This document shows, piece by piece, positions 1-5,288 of a DNA stretch of 6,908 bases. Location: the NCBI GenBank assembly GCA_009784305.1, contig WRBZ01000044.1, positions 1-6,908 on the forward strand, written 5' to 3'. The translations under genes were made by a program, and so were the position numbers. A model generated the notes under the pieces. The model searched no databases, was not told the origin of the DNA, and was given only the letters and a program-made list of their open reading frames with translations. Within the stretch, counting starts at the first letter, position 1. Every line of letters begins with the position of its first letter. Source of the DNA: Synergistaceae bacterium (GTDB lineage: Bacteria; Synergistota; Synergistia; Synergistales; Aminobacteriaceae).

Positions 1-252
1 CCTGGCGAAGTCCTTTACGCGGGATGGCAAAGAGGTTTTGGGCAGGTGATCATAATTGATCATGGCAGAGATATCTCCACTGTGTACGCGCATCTTGATA
101 CAATGTATGTAAACGAGGGAGCTGCCGTTAGATCAGGGACGAGGATAGGGGCGGTAGGAAAAACGGGAACAACAACAGGATATCATTTACACTTTGAGGT
201 TCGTGTTGGGGCAGAGGCACGAGATCCTTTGCGATACCTAAAGAAAAGATAA
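1..252 (+). CDS. M23 (LytM/EnvC-like) peptidoglycan metallopeptidase, C-terminal part
   Basis: The reading frame is open from base 1 to the TAA at 250-252, giving the last 83 residues of a protein whose N-terminus lies outside the window. Seen: a compact LytM beta-sheet domain with the YAHLD motif (His at window residue 31) and the YHLHFEVR motif near residues 61-68, which supplies the HxH zinc/catalytic pair. It ends in the usual DPLRYLKKR tail. The first zinc motif, HxxxD, would lie upstream and cannot be checked, so whether the enzyme is active or a degenerate EnvC-type activator is open, although both visible His motifs are intact. Family knowledge: M23 proteins cleave peptide cross-links of peptidoglycan or activate amidases at the septum. 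An EnvC-type M23 gene directly before an S41 protease gene is a common arrangement in diderm bacteria, so a septal EnvC-like role is my inference. A GTG at 46 is internal to the domain, not a real start. Confidence 0.9.
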   Translation, partial: PGEVLYAGWQRGFGQVIIIDHGRDISTVYAHLDTMYVNEGAAVRSGTRIGAVGKTGTTTGYHLHFEVRVGAEARDPLRYLKKR

Positions 253-284
253 ATTTTCCTTAAAGTAAGGGGTGCTTTTTATAA

Positions 285-1457
285 ATGTTGAAAAATAAAT
301 ACTTATGGATATTTGTATTGATTGTGGGATTGATTGCGCCTTCAGTGTTCGGAGAAGGTGTTTCCGACTTTGAGCGTGTATCTCCGTTCAGTGTCAAGGA
401 TCTTTGGCTGATGAAGCAGGCCAGGGCGATAATTGAATCGTATCAGGTTGATGCGGAAGAGAAAAAGATATCAGAAGATAAAATAATCCATGAAGCTATA
501 AGAGGCATGGTTGGAGCCTGGTCAGACCCCTATACGAGATTCGTCAACCCGGATCAGCTAAAAAATGAACAAATCAACATTGAAGGGCAATACGGCGGTT
601 TAGGAATGTATATCGGAGAAAGGGACGGCAAGGTTCTCGTCATAAGCCCTATTGAGGACACTCCGGCAGATAAAGCTGGAATCAAACCGAAAGATCAGAT
701 AGTAAAGGTAAATGATGAGGTAGTAGTAGGATTTGATTCTCAGGAAGTAGTTAATCGCTTGCGTGGAACTCCCGGGACTGCCGTGACAGTATGGATGAGA
801 AGGGAAAGCGAAGATGATCTTTTAAAATTTGATTTGGTAAGGGAAATAATAAAGATAGAATCCGTAAAGAATGAAATGCTATCGGATAATATAGGCTATT
901 TAAGGTTGACTCAGTTTAAAAAGAGGACGGATATAGAAGCTGAAGAAGCTATAAAGGAGCTTATCGGTAAAGGCGCTGAAAAATTAATATTGGACCTCAG
1001 AAATAACGGAGGAGGGCTTATAGATGTTGCGGTCAATATAAGCAGCTTTTTTTTGAGCGATGGGAAAATTGTGGAGACAAAAGGCAGAATGGATAGAGCT
1101 AACGAGGTATATAACGCGAATTTAACAGGTTTTAAAACAAAAATACCTTTAGTTGTGTTAATAAACGAAGGCAGCGCCAGCGCTTCCGAGATTGTTGCTG
1201 GCGCTCTAATGGATAGAAATAGAGCTGTTACGATTGGGAAAAAAAGCTTCGGTAAGGGTTCTGTTCAGCTTTTATTCAATCTAACAGATGGTTCAGGTAT
1301 CTTTGTCACTATAGCAAAGTACTTTACTCCATCCGGACGAGTGATTGATCATGTTGGATTGCCTCCTACAATTGAAGTTGACGGCGATATGGATAAGGAT
1401 CGCAGTAAAGATAAACAATTGCAGAGAGCCATTGAAGAAATCTCAAAGATAATTTAG
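285..1457 (+). CDS. ctpA: S41 family C-terminal processing protease (CtpA/Prc type)
   Basis: This 390-residue secreted serine protease cuts proteins from their C-terminal ends in the periplasm. Residues 1-23 form a signal peptide (MLKNKY, then a hydrophobic stretch, ending near SVFG). A PDZ domain spans about 95-185 (GQYGGLGMYIG carboxylate loop, TPADKAGIKPKDQIVKVN). The tail-specific protease domain follows (IGYLRLTQF, LILDLRNNGGG at 235-244). The catalytic residues can be placed by spacing against E. coli Prc: Ser299 in GSASASEI, Lys324 in SFGKGSVQ and Gln328. All are present, so it should be active. The ATG at 285 is chosen because AAGGGGTG (267-274) lies 10 bases upstream and the signal peptide begins there. 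It follows the M23 gene after 32 bases and precedes purA by 8, so co-transcription is likely. Known: such proteases often degrade peptidoglycan hydrolases or their lipoproteins, which fits the M23 neighbour. The length suits CtpA rather than the longer E. coli Prc. Confidence 0.95.
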   Translation: MLKNKYLWIFVLIVGLIAPSVFGEGVSDFERVSPFSVKDLWLMKQARAIIESYQVDAEEKKISEDKIIHEAIRGMVGAWSDPYTRFVNPDQLKNEQINIEGQYGGLGMYIGERDGKVLVISPIEDTPADKAGIKPKDQIVKVNDEVVVGFDSQEVVNRLRGTPGTAVTVWMRRESEDDLLKFDLVREIIKIESVKNEMLSDNIGYLRLTQFKKRTDIEAEEAIKELIGKGAEKLILDLRNNGGGLIDVAVNISSFFLSDGKIVETKGRMDRANEVYNANLTGFKTKIPLVVLINEGSASASEIVAGALMDRNRAVTIGKKSFGKGSVQLLFNLTDGSGIFVTIAKYFTPSGRVIDHVGLPPTIEVDGDMDKDRSKDKQLQRAIEEISKII

Positions 1458-1465
1458 GGTTTCTT

Positions 1466-2752
1466 ATGAAGGGAAGAGTCGAGGCAATTATAGGGGCGCA
1501 ATGGGGAAATGAAGGTAAAGGCCGTGTAATTGATGCGCTTGGGGATGGTTTCGACATATTTGCCAGATATCAGGGAGGAGCTAATGATGGGCATACCGTC
1601 ATAATTGACGACAAAAAACTGTTATTCCATTTGCTGCCGTCAGGGATGCTTTACCATGGCAAATTATGTGTTATAGGAGGCGGGGTAGTAATTGACCCCG
1701 AACTCTTACTGACGGAAATAAAAGAACTTCAGGAAAAAGGCATGGATCGCGCTCGCCTCATAGTGAGCAGAAATGCTCACATAGTGATGCCGTATCATAA
1801 AGTTTTAGATAAAGCGCAGGAAGATATTCGCGGTAAAGGGCATAGAATTGAAATGGCAAGCAAAGGAATGTGGCCATGTTACGTTGACAAACATACCCGC
1901 GCCGGTATCAGGCTCGAAGATATAGTAAATGAACATAAGCTTCGTTCAAAATTAGAGTGGATACTTGAAGAAAAGAATATGACGTTGAAGCGCCTTTATG
2001 ATAAATCTCCAATTGCTTTTGACGAGGTGTTCAATCTTGCTTGTCAATGGGGAAGAGAACTTTCACCTTATCTTGCCGATACAAGTTTAGAAATAAACGA
2101 TGCTGTAAATAATGGTAAAAATGTCCTGATAGAGGGCGCTCAAGGAACGCTTTTGGATATAGATAATGGAACTTATCCTTATGTTACAAGTTCATCCCCT
2201 GTTTCTGCAGGAGCCTGCCTTGGGCTGGGGATTGCTCCCAATAATATTGATAGGGTATTGGTGGTTGTAAAATCTTATTCAACCAGAGCAGGGGAAGGTC
2301 CAATGCCTACTGAAGATGATGGTGAAATAGGGAATTATTTGCGTGATAAAGGCGGAGAATATGATGTTGCTGCGGGTAGGCCGAGAAGATGCGGATGGAT
2401 CGATATTGTGGCATTGAATTATGCTTTAAGAATAAATGGAGCACAATCAATAATACTTACAAAATTGGATGTATTGACAGGATTGGATAAAATAAAGTTT
2501 TGCACTGCGTATGAAGTTGAGGATAATATATACCATAATTTCATAAGCGAAGCTGATTTCCTTTCAGAGGTAAAACCAATATATGAGGAGGTCCCAGGGT
2601 GGACGGAAAATATCTCTGAATGCCGTAAATTTGATGAGCTTCCGAAGGCAGCGCAGGGTTTTTTGCGTATAATAGAAGAGCGTTGCAAGACCCCTATTTT
2701 GCTTGTAGGAGTCGGACCTCAGAGGCATCAGTTAATAGATATGGGATTGTGA
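1466..2752 (+). CDS. purA: Adenylosuccinate synthetase homologue with altered active site
   Basis: The family enzyme joins IMP and L-aspartate using GTP to form adenylosuccinate, the first AMP-specific step of purine synthesis, in the cytoplasm. The product has 428 residues, the normal length. Matching elements are QWGxEGKG at 12-19, YQGG at 35-38, NDGHTV with the catalytic His43, HLLPSG, EGAQGTLLDID at 223-233 (Gln226), GTYPYVTSS at 235-243 (Thr241), GRPRRCGW at 304-311 (Arg305), and TKLDVLTGL at 332-340, the guanine-recognition segment. Odd: Asn15 replaces the catalytic Asp (E. coli Asp13); residues 129-133 read EMASK where E. coli has GTTGR; Trp136 replaces a Gly; Ala302-Ala303 replace two Thr of the aspartate loop. 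Both diagnostic family signatures are therefore broken, while the GTP side is intact. It may be a true PurA of an unusual lineage, a repurposed paralogue, or a decaying enzyme. The ATG follows a modest AGGG (1456-1459), and the 8-base gap suggests coupling to ctpA. No other purine gene is nearby. Confidence 0.9.
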   Translation: MKGRVEAIIGAQWGNEGKGRVIDALGDGFDIFARYQGGANDGHTVIIDDKKLLFHLLPSGMLYHGKLCVIGGGVVIDPELLLTEIKELQEKGMDRARLIVSRNAHIVMPYHKVLDKAQEDIRGKGHRIEMASKGMWPCYVDKHTRAGIRLEDIVNEHKLRSKLEWILEEKNMTLKRLYDKSPIAFDEVFNLACQWGRELSPYLADTSLEINDAVNNGKNVLIEGAQGTLLDIDNGTYPYVTSSSPVSAGACLGLGIAPNNIDRVLVVVKSYSTRAGEGPMPTEDDGEIGNYLRDKGGEYDVAAGRPRRCGWIDIVALNYALRINGAQSIILTKLDVLTGLDKIKFCTAYEVEDNIYHNFISEADFLSEVKPIYEEVPGWTENISECRKFDELPKAAQGFLRIIEERCKTPILLVGVGPQRHQLIDMGL

Positions 2753-2761
2753 TAGGCCATT

Positions 2762-3241
2762 ATAACGGTAGATATAAGATTCTGCGAAGAAGGAGATTTT
2801 GAGCAGATTTTGAGTATTGATGCCGCATCTGATTATGCTTGGCATTCAGATCTTTTGTATTACGAGCTTTTTAAAAGAGAAACTTCAACAAGCATAGGGG
2901 CTTATTCCTTATTTGATAACAAACTGGCAGGATATGGAATTCTGGACCTTGGTAAGAGCGATTCTTTTATTCTCAAGCTTATTGTGGCGGAAGAACACCG
3001 TAGAAAAGGAATAGGAAGCCAGATACTTCTCGCTCTTTCAGAAGCGGCTCAAGCTTATGGATTCAATAGGATCAGCTTAAGGGTTAGACTGAATAATGCG
3101 CCAGCTATCTCTTTTTATATGATGTTTGGTTTCATGGAGGACGAAGTCGTTTCAGATTATTATCATGATGGAGTCAGCGCTTTGCTTATGTCAGCTTCGT
3201 TGCCTCTTTATCTTCCGGGAGATGATCTTTATTCGTATTAG
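2762..3241 (+). CDS. RimI-like GNAT family N-acetyltransferase, non-standard start
   Basis: GNAT enzymes move an acetyl group from acetyl-CoA to an amine; RimI acts on the N-terminus of ribosomal protein S18. Numbering here starts at codon 2762 (159 residues). Seen: beta1/alpha1 (VDIRFCEEGDFEQILSID, 3-20), a Trp-containing loop (about 27), the acetyl-CoA loop RRKGIG (80-85), LRVRLNNAPAISFY (106-119, with Tyr119) and GFMEDEVVSDYYHDGVSALLM. This order matches RimI well, but the catalytic Glu of RimI (LEVR) is Arg107 here, so I withhold the symbol. Start: the frame is open from the TAG at 2753-2755, yet its first ATG/GTG/TTG is the TTG at 2810, which would remove beta1 and alpha1. Homology places the start at ATT 2759, ATA 2762 or ACG 2765; ATA 2762 lies 5 bases after an AGG. 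Conventional gene finders will report 2810-3241 (143 residues). The gene begins about 9 bases after purA, suggesting translational coupling. Confidence 0.85.
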   Translation: MTVDIRFCEEGDFEQILSIDAASDYAWHSDLLYYELFKRETSTSIGAYSLFDNKLAGYGILDLGKSDSFILKLIVAEEHRRKGIGSQILLALSEAAQAYGFNRISLRVRLNNAPAISFYMMFGFMEDEVVSDYYHDGVSALLMSASLPLYLPGDDLYSY

Positions 3242-3290
3242 CATATTGGATTAATGTGCGTTGATAAAACCAATTACTGCGTAACAAATA

Positions 3291-3297
3291 AAGGAGG
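3291..3297 (+). promoter_or_regulatory. Strong Shine-Dalgarno site of glgB
   Basis: AAGGAGG lies 9 bases before the ATG at 3307. It is a full match to the anti-Shine-Dalgarno sequence, the best in the window, and it fixes the glgB start. The 65-base gap before glgB (3242-3306) holds nothing else I can support. Confidence 0.85.
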
Positions 3298-3306
3298 ACA
3301 AGAGTT

Positions 3307-5232
3307 ATGGCTATTGGGAAAGTTCGGTATGATATTTCTATTGTAACTGATTACGACATCTTTCTCCTCAAACAGGGTACGCATTATTCCATTTATCAGA
3401 AATTTGGAGCCCATATAATTGAGCATGACGGTGAAAAAGGAACTTATTTTGCCGTTTGGGCGCCAAACGCAAAAAAAGTTTCAGTTATTGGTGGTTTTAA
3501 TGATTGGAATATAGCCTCTCATCCATTGTCGTCGAGATGGGATGACAGCGGTGTATGGGAAGGGTTTATTCCAGGGGTCGGCAAATGGGATCTCTATAAA
3601 TATCATATTGAATCAAACTTTAATGGTTATATAGCGGATAAAGGGGATCCAATCGCTTTCGTATGGGAAATAGCTCCCAAAACTGCATCGATAGTTCATC
3701 CACTGGATTATACATGGAAAGATGGCGAATGGATGGCAAACCGCTATAAATATACTGCTCTCAATAAGCCATGGTCAATTTATGAAGTACACCTTGGATC
3801 ATGGAGGCGCGATTGGACTACAGGGAATTCCCTTTCATATAAAGAACTTGCAGACCAGCTCAGCGGGTATGTTGCTGAAATGGGATTTACCGCCGTTGAA
3901 TTTCTGCCGGTGATGGAACATCCTTTCTATGGGTCATGGGGATATCAAACGCTTGGTTTCTTTTCTCCTACCAGTCGTTACGGAACGCCTGAAGATTTCA
4001 TGTACCTGGTAGATCGTTTACATCAAAGAGGTATAGCAGTAATACTTGACTGGGTGCCTTCTCATTTTCCGGGCGATGATTATGGGCTTGCGCTTTTTGA
4101 CGGAACTTGCCTTTACGAACATTCTGATCCGCGTAAAGGTTTTCATCCGGATTGGAAAAGCCATATTTTCAACTATTCCAGAAATGAAGTCAGGTCTTTC
4201 ATAATAAGCAGCGCTGTTTTTTGGCTTGATAAATATCATGCTGATGGATTGCGCATAGATGCTGTAGCTTCCATGCTATATCTAAACTACTCAAGAAAAG
4301 ATGGGGAATGGATCCCAAATGTTCATGGCGGCAAGGAGAATTTGGAAGCGATGTCGCTACTGCGTGATTTAAATAAAGAAATTTATGGACGTTTTCCTGA
4401 TGTCCAAACTATTGCTGAAGAATCCACTGCCTGGCCAATGGTCACTAAACCTGTACACGTCGGAGGACTTGGTTTCGGCATGAAATGGAATATGGGATGG
4501 ATGAACGATATCCTGGGGTACATGCGCAAAGACCCTGTTCACAGGAGCTATCTTCATAATCAGCTTACTTTCAGTATATGGTACGCATTTTCAGAAAATT
4601 TCCTTTTAGCATTGTCTCATGACGAGATAGTTTACGGGAAAGGTTCATTACTGGACAAAATGTCAGGGGACTGGTGGCAGAAAAGAGCTAATCTGAGATT
4701 GTTATATGGTTTCATGTACGCTCATCCGGGAAAAAAGCTTTTATTTATGGGAGCTGAATTTGGGCAGGGACGCGAATGGAACCATGATGGCGCTCTTGAG
4801 TGGAATCTGTTGAGATATCCCGAACATCAGGAACTTCATAAGTGGATGCTTGACCTTAATAATGTCTTAAAAGAATATCCTCCGCTTTACGAATGTGATT
4901 TTGAACAGTCAGGGTTTGAATGGATTGATTGCGGAGACTGGCAGCAGAGCATAATAATGTTTATCCGGAAAAGCAAAACTCCCGGTGAATATATCCTAGC
5001 TGTATGTAATTTTACTCCTATACCCCGCGGGCACTATAGAGTGGGAGTTCCTGCATTTGGCTCTTGGAAGGAAATATTAAACAGCAATGCTTCGATTTAT
5101 GGCGGCAGCGGCATGGGTAATTCAGGCGGGATGGTTGCAGAACCTGTTCCTGCCCATGGAAATCAATTTTCACTGCCTTTATGTATTCCCCCTCTGTCAA
5201 TAACTCTGTTTTATAGAACGCCCGAACAATAA
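3307..5232 (+). CDS. glgB: 1,4-alpha-glucan (glycogen) branching enzyme, GH13
   Basis: This cytoplasmic enzyme cuts an alpha-1,4 glucan chain and rejoins the piece through an alpha-1,6 bond, making the branches of glycogen. It has 641 residues. A short N-terminal stretch (LLKQGTHYSIYQKFGAH, 20-36) leads into a CBM48 beta-sandwich (about 37-130, FAVWAPNAKKVSVIGGFNDW). A GH13 barrel follows (about 155-500), then a C-terminal beta domain (about 525-641) with the IYGGSGMGN segment typical of the family. Catalytic residues align with E. coli GlgB at exactly the same spacing: Asp318 in GLRIDAVASM (nucleophile), Glu371 in AEEST (acid/base) and Asp439 in LSHDEIVYGKGS. Other family motifs include EVHLGSW (160-166) and GSWGYQ (209-214). 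It lacks the extra N1 domain of the 728-residue E. coli enzyme, as many bacterial forms do. The start is set by the strong ribosome site 9 bases upstream. The adjacent GH57 gene supports an alpha-glucan locus. Confidence 0.97.
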   Translation: MAIGKVRYDISIVTDYDIFLLKQGTHYSIYQKFGAHIIEHDGEKGTYFAVWAPNAKKVSVIGGFNDWNIASHPLSSRWDDSGVWEGFIPGVGKWDLYKYHIESNFNGYIADKGDPIAFVWEIAPKTASIVHPLDYTWKDGEWMANRYKYTALNKPWSIYEVHLGSWRRDWTTGNSLSYKELADQLSGYVAEMGFTAVEFLPVMEHPFYGSWGYQTLGFFSPTSRYGTPEDFMYLVDRLHQRGIAVILDWVPSHFPGDDYGLALFDGTCLYEHSDPRKGFHPDWKSHIFNYSRNEVRSFIISSAVFWLDKYHADGLRIDAVASMLYLNYSRKDGEWIPNVHGGKENLEAMSLLRDLNKEIYGRFPDVQTIAEESTAWPMVTKPVHVGGLGFGMKWNMGWMNDILGYMRKDPVHRSYLHNQLTFSIWYAFSENFLLALSHDEIVYGKGSLLDKMSGDWWQKRANLRLLYGFMYAHPGKKLLFMGAEFGQGREWNHDGALEWNLLRYPEHQELHKWMLDLNNVLKEYPPLYECDFEQSGFEWIDCGDWQQSIIMFIRKSKTPGEYILAVCNFTPIPRGHYRVGVPAFGSWKEILNSNASIYGGSGMGNSGGMVAEPVPAHGNQFSLPLCIPPLSITLFYRTPEQ

Positions 5233-5273
5233 TCTGATAAAGTACGGTTGAAGCATATTAAATGGCAGACTAT

Positions 5274-5281
5274 AAGGAGAG
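5274..5281 (+). promoter_or_regulatory. Shine-Dalgarno site deciding the GH57 start
   Basis: AAGGAGAG stands 7 bases before the ATG at 5289 and only 3 bases before a competing ATG at 5285. The 5285 frame ends after 17 codons (TGA at 5336), while the 5289 frame runs to the window edge and immediately encodes the GH57 motif HGHFYQPPRENPW. This settles the start at 5289. Confidence 0.8.
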
Positions 5282-5288
5282 AGGATGA

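Noticed and set aside
46..252. A separate 68-residue gene starting at GTG 46
   Set aside because: The same frame is open to base 1, and the residues before it belong to the M23 domain fold, so it is the tail of a longer gene.
1173..1205. Perfect 9-base inverted repeat (AGCGCCAGC / GCTGGCGCT, 15-base loop) inside ctpA
   Set aside because: It falls on the Ser/Ala codons of the conserved catalytic segment and is not followed by a T-run, so protein coding explains it better than a terminator.
1366..2688. Minus-strand open frames within ctpA/purA (1366-1557, 2419-2688)
   Set aside because: They lie opposite strongly conserved coding sequence, show no recognisable domain and have no ribosome site; they are shadows.
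2788..2801. AAGGAGA followed by TTG at 2799 as a translation start
   Set aside because: The TTG 2799 frame stops after four codons, and the AAGGAGA encodes the GNAT residues EEGD in the real frame.
3261..3289. TTGATA at 3261 as a -35 box for a glgB promoter
   Set aside because: No acceptable -10 follows at proper spacing; the nearest AT-rich hexamer would put the transcript start inside the ribosome site.
3722..5200. Alternative frames inside glgB (3722-3913 plus; 4018-4239, 4369-4557 and 5018-5200 minus)
   Set aside because: They sit wholly inside a clearly conserved branching enzyme and encode no recognisable protein.
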